A stretch of 43,473 bases of DNA from Chloroflexota bacterium (GCA_022824225.1 JAJEAH010000038.1:1-43473); one strand, 5' to 3'; shown: positions 8,229 to 16,574, counted from the stretch's first letter. Numbers and translations are program-made. The notes: a model not told the origin generated them from the letters alone.

Positions 8229-8564
8229 CTACCCGGGCATGGACTTGCACGCGTAGACCTCGATGGAGCAGCCTTCGCCCTGGTCGAGGAACGGGTCTGT
8301 GCGGAGAAGGGCCTGGGCGGCGGCCAAGTCCTCTGCCTGCACGATGCCGTAGCCCATCAGTGTGCCGTCTACGTCGGAGCCGCCGGTGGCGGAAAGCACG
8401 CAACCCACGCCCACCGGCGTTCCGGCATTCACCAGCGAGTCTGCATTGCTTTCCGTCCATGCCTGCCACTTGGCGAAGTGCGCTTGCCGGTCTTCAGGTG
8501 AAGCGCCGCCCATGCGCTGCATGGCTGCCGGCGTTGCGCGGTAGAAGAAGATGAATTGCTGCAT
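8229..8564 (-). CDS. YCII-related domain protein
   Basis: A 111-residue protein starting at ATG 8564 (MQQFIFFYRATP), with GAGGA at a suitable distance upstream; the longer frame to 8750 runs into repeat DNA and is not used. The sequence fits the YCII/YciI-like ferredoxin-fold family: an initial beta strand with aromatic residues, a middle helix with FAKWQAW, then a GYGIVQAEDLAAAQALLRTDPF segment and a closing strand SIEVYACKSM. Proteins of this kind are often called DGPF-domain or YCII-related and many lack a proven function; some are dehydrochlorinase-like or lie next to ECF sigma factors. No sigma-factor gene is nearby. It probably forms a dimer in the cytoplasm. Confidence 0.82.
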   Translation of the reverse strand: MQQFIFFYRATPAAMQRMGGASPEDRQAHFAKWQAWTESNADSLVNAGTPVGVGCVLSATGGSDVDGTLMGYGIVQAEDLAAAQALLRTDPFLDQGEGCSIEVYACKSMPG

Positions 8565-8571
8565 TCCAGTC

Positions 8572-9013
8572 CTCGATGTGAATGACTTCTGTGGTCGGTA
8601 CAGTTCTATTCTAGCAGTTGGGCTCAGATGGGGAGATTCGCGTAGAGGTTGCGCGAGCCCGCGCGTGGCCAAGGCAATCGCGGCGCCAGCGCCGTCCACG
8701 TAGCTCAAGCGTCCATGTAACCCAACAGTCTGCGAAGCCCTCACGGGCATGTAGTCCAGCCGTGAGTGCTGAGCGCTTCGACAAGCTCAGCGCGAACGGA
8801 GTGAATCCCAACCGTGAGTGATGAGCGCTTCGATAAGCTCAGCACAGGCGGAATGGAGTGCTACCGTTCGTGCTGAGCCTGTCGAAGTATGAACGGTAGC
8901 ACGTGTGCGAGAGTTTGCCTTCCCAACTCCAAGACTCGCCCTTCGACCCTTCGACAGCTCAGCACAGGCACAGTCGAAGCATGAAGGGTTGGGCGGGCAG
9001 GACCGGCGCGTGT
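8572..9013. repeat. Dispersed palindromic repeats downstream of the GIY-YIG gene
   Basis: No gene is seen here. The stretch holds several copies of the TTCGACAAGCTCAGC/GCTGAGC core (about 8765-8800, 8824-8845, 8945-8975) and the best preserved hairpin, 8858-8902, with 12-bp arms GTGCTACCGTTC and GAACGGTAGCAC. The right end (8963-9010) is the leader GAAGCATGAAGGGTTGGGCGG-type block that recurs at about 9565, 9920 and 10330. Confidence 0.8.
8858..8902. repeat. Hairpin element with 12-bp outer arms
   Basis: Arms 8858-8869 and 8891-8902 are exact reverse complements. The loop side contains GTGCTGAGCCTGTCGAAGTAT, almost identical to the copy at 30429-30471, while the outermost base pairs differ between the two copies and remain paired in each. 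Confidence 0.85.
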
Positions 9014-9319
9014 TCACCTCTCCGAATCTCTTGCAGCAGAACATCCGCCCTTCGCCAGTCGCGATACTTCCGCCCAATCTCCGCGGCACAGCGCCGCCTT
9101 CTTCTTGCGCGACCAGCCCTTGACCTGTCTCTCACGGACAAGCGCATCCTCACGGGTAGGGAATTCCGCAAAATACACAAGCTGGACTGGCAGCCGGGAG
9201 GCAGTGTAGGCGTTGCCGGCGCCGTCAGCGTGCTGGGCAAGCCGCATCTCTACATCTTCCGTGTGGCCGACGTAGAATGAGCCGTCAGCGCACTTGAGTA
9301 TGTAGAGGTAGAAGGGCAT
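9014..9319 (-). CDS. Single-domain GIY-YIG nuclease family protein
   Basis: A 101-residue protein with the compact GIY-YIG fold: YLYIL (4-8), FYVGHT (15-20, the YIG half), Arg26 in EMRLAQH, and the metal-binding Glu63 in ALVRERQVKGWSRKKK. The family includes YhbQ/UPF0213-like proteins and homing-type nucleases; they cleave DNA using one metal ion. ATG at 9319 fits the usual first residues MPFYLYILKC. It lies inside a repeat unit: its stop codon and last residues (AARDSER) fall in sequence that is repeated at about 9600-9622 and 9955-9979, and its upstream flank from 9347 is repeated at 9628 and 9985. It may be a cargo or mobiliser gene of the repeat family, or a chance passenger. Family assignment is firm; cellular role is inferred. 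Confidence 0.9.
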   Translation of the reverse strand: MPFYLYILKCADGSFYVGHTEDVEMRLAQHADGAGNAYTASRLPVQLVYFAEFPTREDALVRERQVKGWSRKKKAALCRGDWAEVSRLAKGGCSAARDSER

Positions 9320-10375
9320 TTGGGGGTGCCTCGTTGGGGGTTGTTTGGGATCGAGTTTTGTTGCTGTGCCGCTCCGCCCGTCCGTTCACCCTTCGACTAT
9401 GCTCAGGGCGAACGGACGGGCTGCTGTGCTTGGGTGACCACGTTGTGGGCGCGTCGATCTGGCTATGTCACCCGTCCGTTCACCCTCCGACGATTCCCAC
9501 GCGGACGTGTAGCCCAACCGTTCGTGCTGAGCACTTCGACAAGCTCAGCACAGGCACAGTCGAAGCATGAAGGGTTGGGCGGGCAGGACGGGCGCGCTTG
9601 TATTCCTCCGAGTCTCTTGCAGTTGATGGGGATCGAGTTTTGTTGCTGTGCCGTTCCGCCCGTCGGTTCACCCTTCGACTGTGCTCAGGGCGAACGGACG
9701 GGCTGCTGTGCTTGCCCAACCACGTTGTGGGCACGTCCATCTGGCTATGTCGCCCGCCCGTTCACCCTTCGACTGTGCTCAGGGCGAACGGACGGGCTGC
9801 TGTGCTTGGGTGACCACGTTGTGGGCGCGTCCGACCGCTAGTGAGTATTGTCCGCCCGTTCACCTTTCGGCGTTTCCCCCACGGACATGAAGCCCAACCG
9901 TTCGTGCTGAGCACAGTCGAAGCATGAAGGGTTGGGCGGGCAGGACCGGCGCGCTAGCATTCCTCCGAGTTTCTTGCAGTCGATGGTGGTCAAGTTTTGT
10001 TGCTGCGCCGCTCCGCCCGCCCGTTCACCCTTCGACTGTGCTCAGGGCGAACGGGCGGGCTGCTGTGCTTGGCCGACCACGTTGTGGGGGTGTCCATCTG
10101 CTTGCGTCGCCCGCCCGTTCACCCTTCGACTGTGCTCAGGGCGAACGGACGGGCTGCTGAGCTTGGCCAACCACGTTGTGGGCGCGTCCGCCCGCTGGTG
10201 AGTACTGTCCGCCCGTTCACCCTTCAGCGTTTCCCCCACGGACATGCAACCCAACCGTGAGTACTGAGCACTTCGACAAGCTCAGCGCGAACGGAATGTA
10301 GCCCAACCGTTCGTGCTGAGCACAGTCGAAGCATGAAGGGTTGGGCGAGCAGGACGGGCGCCGTGTGGCGGAACT
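9320..10375. repeat. Composite palindromic repeat array (units U2 and U3 plus right part of U1)
   Basis: Three homologous composite units can be followed. Each has a leader with GAAGCATGAAGGGTTGGGCGGGCAG (starting near 8978, 9564, 9920, with a terminal leader near 10328), a TTGCAG...ATCGAGTTTTGTTGCTG joint, one or two hairpins of CCCTTCGACTGTGCTCAGGG type, a CCACGTTGTGGGCGCGTCC spacer, and a block CCCAACCGTTCGTGCTGAGCA. Hairpins with long arms occur at 9376-9421, about 9665-9705, 9757-9800, 10015-10060 and 10112-10155. The small open frames across the array only read through repeats and are not genes. Confidence 0.85.
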
Positions 10376-11425
10376 TCAGCAAGCTTGGAGTTCCTCGATG
10401 ACCTTGCGCACGAGTTCTTGGGGCACGCCGCTCTCGATGCGGGGCTTGCCGACGTCCTCCAACAGAATCCAACGCACCTTGCCGTGGCGGTTCTTCTTAT
10501 CGAGCGCGATGGCGCTCTCAATGGCGGCGGGGTCTACGTTCGTGTACCGCACCGGCAGCTTGTACTGCGCGATGACGGCTTGCTGCCGCGCAAAGGCGTC
10601 TGCACCCAGCAGGCCGAGATGCTGTGCGATTCTGGCCGCGCCGTGCATGCCGATGGCGACCGCTTCGCCGTGGAGATACCTTTCGTAGCCGGTGGCGGCT
10701 TCCAGTGCGTGGCCGATGGTGTGGCCGTAGTTGAGGAGCGCGCGGATGCCCTGCTCTTTGGGGTCTTCCGCCACCACCTTCTGCTTCCAGCGCACGCAGC
10801 GGGGCACGACGGACAGCAGGAAGTCCGACGTCAGGTCGTCCGGGCCGCGGCCGGCAATTTCGTCGAAGAGGGGCGGGTCGAAGAGCAGCGCCGTCTTGAT
10901 CACCTCCGCCCAACCGGCCAGCAGGTCGCGCCGCGCTAGCGATTCCAAGAAGCGGACGTCGATGCACGTAATCAACGCCGGGTAGAACGCCCCCACGAGA
11001 TTCTTGCCTTCCGGCAAGTCGACGGCCACCTTGCCGCCGATGCTGCTGTCGATCTGGGCCACCAAGGTCGTGGGCACGTGGGCCAGCGGCATGCCGCGCA
11101 GGTACGTGGCGGCGACGAAACCCGCCAGATCGCCCACCACGCCGCCGCCAAAGGCGAGAATCAACTCCTTGCGCTCGGCGCGTTGTTCCGCCAACCAGTG
11201 ATAGATGCGCTCGGCTTGGCGTAGGCTCTTGCTGCCCTCGCCCGACGGCACGAGGTACGTGTGGACGGTGTGGCCGCTCTCCGTGAGTATCCGCGCCGGC
11301 GCGTTGCCGGTCTGCTCTGCCACGCGCGCATCGGCGATGAGAAAGAGACGGCCGTCGATGCCGTGGCGCGCCAGAGCGGCGGACAGGTCGGGCAAGATGT
11401 CCCGGCCGACTAGGGCTTCTTCCAT
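10376..11425 (-). CDS. aroB: 3-dehydroquinate synthase
   Basis: AroB converts DAHP to 3-dehydroquinate, the second step of the shikimate pathway, using NAD and zinc. The 349-residue protein shows the family landmarks in order: SGEGSKSL and the Rossmann-like part, FGGGVVGDLAGFVAATYLRGM, VPTTLVAQIDSSIGGKVAVDLPEGKNLVGAFY, the zinc-site Glu in WAEVIKTALL, NYGHTIGHALE and HGEAVAIGM. Length is usual. The ATG at 11425 overlaps the end of aroK by 16 bases, as expected for an operon with translational coupling. It is the last gene of the aroE-aroC-aroK-aroB run. The repeat array starts immediately after its stop codon. Confidence 0.97.
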   Translation of the reverse strand: MEEALVGRDILPDLSAALARHGIDGRLFLIADARVAEQTGNAPARILTESGHTVHTYLVPSGEGSKSLRQAERIYHWLAEQRAERKELILAFGGGVVGDLAGFVAATYLRGMPLAHVPTTLVAQIDSSIGGKVAVDLPEGKNLVGAFYPALITCIDVRFLESLARRDLLAGWAEVIKTALLFDPPLFDEIAGRGPDDLTSDFLLSVVPRCVRWKQKVVAEDPKEQGIRALLNYGHTIGHALEAATGYERYLHGEAVAIGMHGAARIAQHLGLLGADAFARQQAVIAQYKLPVRYTNVDPAAIESAIALDKKNRHGKVRWILLEDVGKPRIESGVPQELVRKVIEELQAC

Positions 11426-11931
11426 GCCGTCACCTGGTTCCAGAGCTCTTGGGCCACGGCCTCGTGGCTCTTCTCGTCGGTGTCCGTAGCCGCGTGAGAG
11501 GCCAAGGAGTATTCGTTGTGCCGTTCGGCGGCCATTTCTCGAATTCTCGCCAGCGGATCCGGCGCGGTGAGCAGGGGACGCGTATGCACGCTCCAGCGCA
11601 AGCGCTCGAGAATTGTCTCAGGTGTGGCGCGCAGCCAGATTACCAAATTGCGGTCGCGCATGGCCGTCCGGTTTGCCGGGTCGAGCACGGCGCCGCCGCC
11701 GGTGCTGATCACCCAGTGCCGCCGGGCGCACACCTCTTGGACAACGCGCCGCTCGAGAACGCGAAAATACGCCTCGCCGCGTTTCTGGAAGAGCTGGGGT
11801 ATGCGCTGGCCTTCCTGGCGCTCGATCTCCGTGTCCGTGTCAACGAAACGCCAGTGCAATTTGCGCGCCAACAGCCTGCCGACGGAGGACTTGCCGGTGC
11901 CTGAAAGGCCGATGAGTACGACGCTCTCTAT
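11410..11931 (-). CDS. aroK: Shikimate kinase, probable non-canonical ATA start
   Basis: AroK phosphorylates shikimate with ATP. Read from ATA at 11931 the protein is 173 residues, the normal family length, and begins xESVVLIGLSGTGKSSVGRLL with the Walker A motif at about 8-16; then DTDTEIE (Asp32, Asp34), FR (Arg57), GGG (78-80), the lid TRPLL (Arg118) and a late Arg. The first ordinary start in this frame (TTG 11871) would remove the whole P-loop, so it cannot be the real start of an active enzyme. No ATG, GTG or TTG is available upstream of the P-loop before the frame leaves aroK homology. ATA overlaps the aroC stop TAG by two bases and follows GGAAGGG by eight bases, a good ribosome-binding arrangement. 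A sequencing error is the alternative. Confidence 0.9.
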   Translation of the reverse strand: MESVVLIGLSGTGKSSVGRLLARKLHWRFVDTDTEIERQEGQRIPQLFQKRGEAYFRVLERRVVQEVCARRHWVISTGGGAVLDPANRTAMRDRNLVIWLRATPETILERLRWSVHTRPLLTAPDPLARIREMAAERHNEYSLASHAATDTDEKSHEAVAQELWNQVTAWKKP

Positions 11932-13103
11932 TGTGGCAGCCCTTCCAGGTAGCCGCGGTAGTTGTGCTCGATCTCCGCCAGGCTGTCGCCCCCGAATTTC
12001 TCCAAAAACGCATCGGCGAGGACGATGGCTACCATGGCTTCGCCAATGACGCCCGCGGCGGGCACGGCGGTGGTGTCGGCGCGCTCGTAGTGGGCTTGCG
12101 CCGGTTCCAGCGTGGCCAGGTCTACCGAAGGCAGGGGGCTGCGAATGGTGGAGATTGGCTTGAGCGCGCCCCGCACCAGGAGCGGCTCGCCGTTGGAGAT
12201 GCCGGCTTCCAAGCCGCCCGCGCGGTTGCTGAGGCGCGAAAAGCCGCTCCCGCGCTCGAACCGAATCTGGTCCTGCACCTGCGAGCCTTGCCGGCGGGCA
12301 TTCTCGAACGCCGGACCAAACTCGACGCCTTTCGTCGCGTTGATGGAGAGAATAGCCGACGCCAAGCGGGAGTCCAAGCGCCGGTCCCAGAAGACGTGGC
12401 TGCCCAGCCCTATGGGCAGGCCCCAGGCCACCACGTTGTACACCCCGCCCAGGCTATCGCCCGCTTCCTTCATCTCGTCGATGAGGGCCACCATCTGCGC
12501 GCTCGCGTCGGGGTCGGGGCAGCGCAGCGGGTCAGCTTCCAGCGCGTCCCAATCCACGGAATCGGGGTCTTGCGTGACCTCGTACTTGGCGTCGATCTCA
12601 ACCGGCCCCAGCACTGAGACGTAGCTGGCAATCTTGATGCCAAAGTGGCTCAACAGCGCCCGGCAGACGCCCGACGCGGCCAGGCGGGCCGCGGTTTCCC
12701 GCGCGCTGGATCGTTCCAGCACGGGCCGCAAATCATCGAAACTGTACTTGAGGACACCGACCAGATCAGCGTGGCCGGGGCGCAGATGCGTCACTTTCTT
12801 GATTGGGGTTTCCACCGGCTCGACCGCCATTATCTCTTGCCAGTTTTCCCAATCCTTGTTGTTGACCAACATGGCGATGGGGCTGCCGATCGTCTTGCCA
12901 TGGCGGACGCCGGAGAGAATATCCGCCGCGTCTTTCTCGATTTGCTGGCGGCGTCCGCGCCCGTGGCCCTGCTGGCGGCGGGTCATGTGGCGGCCAATCT
13001 CGTCCGCCGAAACGGGCAGGCCGGAGGGCATGCCCTCCACGATGGTCAGGAGTGCTTGGCCGTGGGACTCACCGGCGGTCAGTATCTTCAGAACGCGTAA
13101 CAC
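11928..13103 (-). CDS. aroC: Chorismate synthase
   Basis: AroC converts EPSP to chorismate, the last shikimate step, with reduced FMN. At 391 residues it has the length of the longer, Bacillus-type group. Recognisable signatures are TAGESHGQALLTIVEGMPSGLP near the start, RRQQGHGRGRRQQIEKDAADILSGVRHGKTIGSPIAMLVNN, the RPGHADLVGVLKY and RSSARETAARLAASGVCRALL stretch, and SRLSNRAGGLEAGISNGEPLLVRGALKPISTI. The start is GTG 13103 (VLRVLKILTAGESHG); no strong Shine-Dalgarno is visible. Its stop codon overlaps the proposed aroK start. About 150 bases separate it from aroE upstream. Confidence 0.97.
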   Translation of the reverse strand: MLRVLKILTAGESHGQALLTIVEGMPSGLPVSADEIGRHMTRRQQGHGRGRRQQIEKDAADILSGVRHGKTIGSPIAMLVNNKDWENWQEIMAVEPVETPIKKVTHLRPGHADLVGVLKYSFDDLRPVLERSSARETAARLAASGVCRALLSHFGIKIASYVSVLGPVEIDAKYEVTQDPDSVDWDALEADPLRCPDPDASAQMVALIDEMKEAGDSLGGVYNVVAWGLPIGLGSHVFWDRRLDSRLASAILSINATKGVEFGPAFENARRQGSQVQDQIRFERGSGFSRLSNRAGGLEAGISNGEPLLVRGALKPISTIRSPLPSVDLATLEPAQAHYERADTTAVPAAGVIGEAMVAIVLADAFLEKFGGDSLAEIEHNYRGYLEGLPQ

Positions 13104-13255
13104 CGTCGTTAGATGCCTTTTGTGTGTAGGTAAGTGACGCGTGCGGGGCGCTGCCGCCGCAAAACTCGCGCACGGCTAAACTTTACATAAGATAGCCGGG
13201 CCCCGGCAGCCGTAAGACAAGCCAGCCGGTCGGGTCCACCGGCGCGAGCGGCTAC

Positions 13256-14116
13256 TCAACCGCCTAGCGCGGCCAGCGCCTTGGACTTCATAAGTTTAAG
13301 GGGAGCAGGCTTTCCTGTCCAGCGTTCGAAAGCGGCCGCGCCCTGGTAAACCAGCATGGGCAGTCCATCCAAGACGCGCGCGCCGTGGTCTTGGGCGTGG
13401 TGGAGCAGCGGCGTGCGGCGGGGCGTATAGACGAGGTCGAAAACGAGTTGTCCGGGCCGGAACGCGGACGGGCCGAGCGGAGACTTTGTAGGGGCGGGAC
13501 CGTTGGCCATGCCCACTGCCGTGCAATTGACGATAATGTCGGCGGCGCGGGCGGCCTCATCCAGGGCGGGGCTTTGCCAGGGCGCCAAGGCTGTTGCCGC
13601 AGGCAGGACTGTTGAAAGTGACTGCGCGAGGCGTTGGGCGCGTTCCGGATGCCGGTTCGCCAGCGTGATGTGGCCGGCGCCGGCCTGCGCCAGGGCAACC
13701 AGCACGGCGCGCCCCGCGCCGCCCGCGCCCAGCACCAGCACCCGCGCGTCGGTGGGATCAACGTCACCGTCGGCGCGCAACGCGGTCAGAAAGCCGTGGG
13801 CGTCCGTGTTGTCACCGACCAGGGCATCACCGTCTTTGAATACCGTGTTGACGGCGCCGATGGTTGCGGCCGTGGCGGTGCAGCGATCGATAAGGGACGT
13901 GACCGCCTCCTTGTGCGGAATAGTCACGTTGAGGCCGAGCCAGTCCGGCGCGCGGAGCGACTCGACGAACGCGGGGAGGTCGTCCGGCTGGACCGGATAC
14001 GCCCGGTAGCACGCCGAAATCCCGTAGTGTGCGAACGCGGGTTGCTGAAAGGCAGGCGAGATGGTGTGGGTGAGCGGATAGCCGGTAACGCCAACTTTCA
14101 GGTTCGTCTGCGCCAT
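13256..14116 (-). CDS. aroE: Shikimate dehydrogenase (NADP+)
   Basis: AroE reduces 3-dehydroshikimate to shikimate. From ATG 14116 the protein is 286 residues (MAQTNLKVGVTGYPLTHTISP), the usual length; the open frame extends 56 codons further upstream but that part has no homology features. Motifs: the substrate-binding GYPLTHTISPAFQ, the catalytic Lys and Asn in NVTIPHKEAV, GAVNTV, the Asp in GDNTDAHGF, the nucleotide-binding GAGGAGRAVL and NRHPERAQRLA in the NADP adenosine region, and the late GLPMLVYQGAAAFERWTG. It is the first gene of the minus-strand aro operon, followed by aroC after 152 bases; that gap may contain its own promoter but none is convincing. Confidence 0.95.
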   Translation of the reverse strand: MAQTNLKVGVTGYPLTHTISPAFQQPAFAHYGISACYRAYPVQPDDLPAFVESLRAPDWLGLNVTIPHKEAVTSLIDRCTATAATIGAVNTVFKDGDALVGDNTDAHGFLTALRADGDVDPTDARVLVLGAGGAGRAVLVALAQAGAGHITLANRHPERAQRLAQSLSTVLPAATALAPWQSPALDEAARAADIIVNCTAVGMANGPAPTKSPLGPSAFRPGQLVFDLVYTPRRTPLLHHAQDHGARVLDGLPMLVYQGAAAFERWTGKPAPLKLMKSKALAALGG

Positions 14117-14708
14117 CTCTATGTGCGTCCCCAGTCTACTGACACAGTTCTTCGGCTCGCGCACATCAGCGGGCTGCACGCCCGAAGTGGGGCGTTGCGG
14201 TCTGTGCGCGTGTGTTCCGGCGCGCACAGCAGGTGTGCGCCGCATCTGTCCGCGTGAGATGGATTGGCCCGCTGCGCGCCTCAATGCTACTAACTCTGAA
14301 GGCGCCGGTCAACGCGAGCCAATAGCCTTGATGCTGGCCGGCCTCGGCTTGCGGCCTCGATCCTAGCCCGCAACCTCCGGCACGGTCATTTGTGGCGGCG
14401 GGGGCGCCGGGTGAATGAGCGGTGAGTGTGCACGGAGGTCTTTGCGCCAGCGCGGCAGACCATGCGCCAACGGGACAAGGACGGAATGCGGAAAAGGACA
14501 GATGCCATGTACACCGTACCCATCGCAGGCCGTGACGTGCTGTCGCTGCGCTGGCAAACATGGAGTTATACGCCGGACGTCTGCGAGCCGGAAAGGTGCG
14601 AAAAGTTGTATTTTCGCTCGCTGTGGTATCATACCCACATCGGTTACGCGGGACACGTGACCCCAAACACATAAAGGAGTTGTGAAGAGTGAGGCGCTAC
14701 TTATCGTA
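14117..14708. other. Intergenic region between divergent aroE and NYN-TPR genes
   Basis: About 590 bases without a supported gene. Frames here are short and share no recognisable protein features. The last hundred bases are less GC-rich and hold a promoter candidate and an AAAGGAG stretch (14673-14679) ahead of the NYN gene. The part nearest aroE presumably contains the aro operon promoter, though I cannot pick hexamers with confidence. Confidence 0.5.
14606..14632 (+). promoter_or_regulatory. Weak promoter candidate upstream of the NYN-TPR gene
   Basis: TTGTAT (14606-14611) and TATCAT (14627-14632) resemble -35 and -10 hexamers, but the spacer of 15 bases is short. It is the only AT-rich promoter-like pair in this GC-rich gap and is 70-80 bases upstream of the coding start. 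Confidence 0.35.
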
Positions 14709-16574
14709 ATGAATTGTCCAACGTGTGGAAGTTTCAACAAAGGAACCAGTCTGATTTGTGTCGCCTGCGGGCATCCGCTGGAGTCGCTGCGATCCGCAAT
14801 CGGCACACAAGTCAAGGCCGCCAAGCCGCATCGGCTAATGGTTTTCATAGACGCGGCCAACATCGAACGCCAGGCCCGCGATATCGGCATCATGCGCGTG
14901 CCCTGGCACCTGCTTCGAGACCAGCTCCGAGGAGAGGATACGCTCCTCGGAGCGTATTACTATACGGGTACGGACTTGCGGGTAGAGGGGTTTCGCCAGC
15001 AACTCGACTATCTCGTAACCCATGGCTTCCGGGTTGTCCATAAGCGGTCGAAAGAGCTGCCCGGGGGCGGCTACAAAGGCAATCTGGACATCGAGATGTC
15101 ACTGGATATGCTTGATTTCGTGGGTTTCTACGACAAAGCATTCGCGCTAACCGGCGATGGCGACTTCATCCCGGTGTTTTCCCGGCTGCGCGACCGGGGT
15201 GTGCAGGTCATGGTCGGCAACTTTGGCGTGGGCAGCGATCCCGGTCTGAAGCTGGTTGCCGACGGTTTCGTGGATCTCGGCCTGCTGCTATCGCTGGTGA
15301 TCGAACACGATCGGGAGCGCACCGACCAGGTACAGTTCGACCAACCGGAATTGCCGTTGGGCGACACGCTGGATACCCACGTAGACCGCAACATGCTCGC
15401 CTCGCGGCTGTACCACCTGGGGCGCAACGCCCTGGATCGGAACGAACTGTCACAGGCGTTCAACCGCTTGTCGCAGGCCGTGCGCTTGATGCCCCATCAG
15501 GGGCGCTACCGCCACCGCCTGGCGCTCAGCATGGCCGCGCTGGGACGCCACGCCGACGCTGCCGGCGAACTCGAAGACTTGACCCGTCAGCAGGACGTGG
15601 ACGCGGAAGTGTACTACGACCTCGGCCAGATCTACGAGCATCTCGATGCGCCGGAAAAGGCGCTGGAAGCCTACACGCGCTGCAGCAAGATGGACGGCCG
15701 CTACAAGGATGTGCAGTCGCGCAAGCAGGAGCTGGAACGCGCCGTCAAGAGCAACGGCCAAACGACGAACCAACGGAGTAGGGGTTCGCGGTCGCGGCAG
15801 TCGCCGCCGCCAGCCCAACAGCAGCAGGCTGTTGCGGAAACGCCGCGCGGGGATGCTCCGGCGCGGACGGAGTCCGCTCCGGCCGGCGGCCGGCGCAGAC
15901 GAGCGCATCCGCAGCCTAGCGAAAAGCCGGAGGCCCAAAAACCCGAAGCGCGAGCGGAAACAACGCCGACTGCGCCCACGAGTATGTCCGAGGCTTTTCA
16001 GCACACGGTGCGGGGCGCGCACCCGGAAGCGTTGGCGGCACTGGAGCAGTTGGCGCGGCAGGAGCCGGATAGCCTCGAGGTAGCCCTGGCCTTGGCGCAA
16101 CAGCTAGCCGCATCGGGCGAACGCACGCGCGCGGCTATGATGGCGGAACAACTGGTGCTGGATAACCCGGAAAACTACGCGCCGCTGGCTGTGCTCGGGC
16201 GCATTTGCTACGAGCGCGGCAAGTTCAAAGACGCCCTGGAGCAGTATACCCAGGCGTTGGAGCTTGCGAAGCAGGCTAAAGACCTGGCCGCACAGGCCTT
16301 CCTCTACCGCATGCTGGTCTGGACGCATCTGGAAACCGGCAACGAGGCCGAGGCCCTGAAGATCGGTGAGGCCGGGCGTGAAGCGGCGCCGGACGACCAG
16401 CAGTTGCGTCGCCTCGTTGACCGCGTGAAGGGCGTCCGTCCGGCGGCGGCGCCGGAAGCTGAGGCGGACACGACTGGAGCGGAGAACGGCGCACCGTCTG
16501 AGCCGGAAACGATAGAGTCTGAAGAGAACGCTGCCCCCGCAACGGCGGCAGCGGCGAGTCCCGCGACGGAGTGA
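14709..16574 (+). CDS. Zinc ribbon-NYN (LabA/DUF88) domain-TPR fusion protein
   Basis: From ATG 14709 the protein is 621 residues. A small zinc ribbon opens it (C3-x2-C6 ... C17-x2-C20). Residues about 42-205 form a NYN/PIN-like nuclease domain of the LabA/DUF88 type: MVFIDAANIE (D48, N51), GNLDIEMSLDML (D127), ALTGDGDF (D150, D152). Several TPR-like helices follow (about 228-345), then a charged, Pro/Ala/Arg-rich linker (about 348-425), more TPRs (about 430-575) and an acidic Ala-rich tail. NYN domains of this family are predicted RNases; TPRs suggest a protein partner. GTG 14682 is an alternative start giving nine more residues, but the AAAGGAG before it is only two bases away. The exact substrate is unknown. 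Confidence 0.85.
   Translation: MNCPTCGSFNKGTSLICVACGHPLESLRSAIGTQVKAAKPHRLMVFIDAANIERQARDIGIMRVPWHLLRDQLRGEDTLLGAYYYTGTDLRVEGFRQQLDYLVTHGFRVVHKRSKELPGGGYKGNLDIEMSLDMLDFVGFYDKAFALTGDGDFIPVFSRLRDRGVQVMVGNFGVGSDPGLKLVADGFVDLGLLLSLVIEHDRERTDQVQFDQPELPLGDTLDTHVDRNMLASRLYHLGRNALDRNELSQAFNRLSQAVRLMPHQGRYRHRLALSMAALGRHADAAGELEDLTRQQDVDAEVYYDLGQIYEHLDAPEKALEAYTRCSKMDGRYKDVQSRKQELERAVKSNGQTTNQRSRGSRSRQSPPPAQQQQAVAETPRGDAPARTESAPAGGRRRRAHPQPSEKPEAQKPEARAETTPTAPTSMSEAFQHTVRGAHPEALAALEQLARQEPDSLEVALALAQQLAASGERTRAAMMAEQLVLDNPENYAPLAVLGRICYERGKFKDALEQYTQALELAKQAKDLAAQAFLYRMLVWTHLETGNEAEALKIGEAGREAAPDDQQLRRLVDRVKGVRPAAAPEAEADTTGAENGAPSEPETIESEENAAPATAAAASPATE

Noticed and set aside
9320-9841. Open frame of 173 codons across the repeat array
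   Set aside because: The translation consists of repeated blocks (SPFDYAQGERTGCC and the like) from palindromic DNA, with the same text appearing in two frames; it is not a protein-coding pattern.
11410-11871. aroK starting at TTG 11871
   Set aside because: This start removes the first 20 residues including the ATP-binding P-loop, which is encoded intact just upstream in the same frame.
14166-14893. Minus-strand frames between aroE and the NYN gene
   Set aside because: They overlap one another and the ends of real genes, lack ribosome-binding sites and show no recognisable features.
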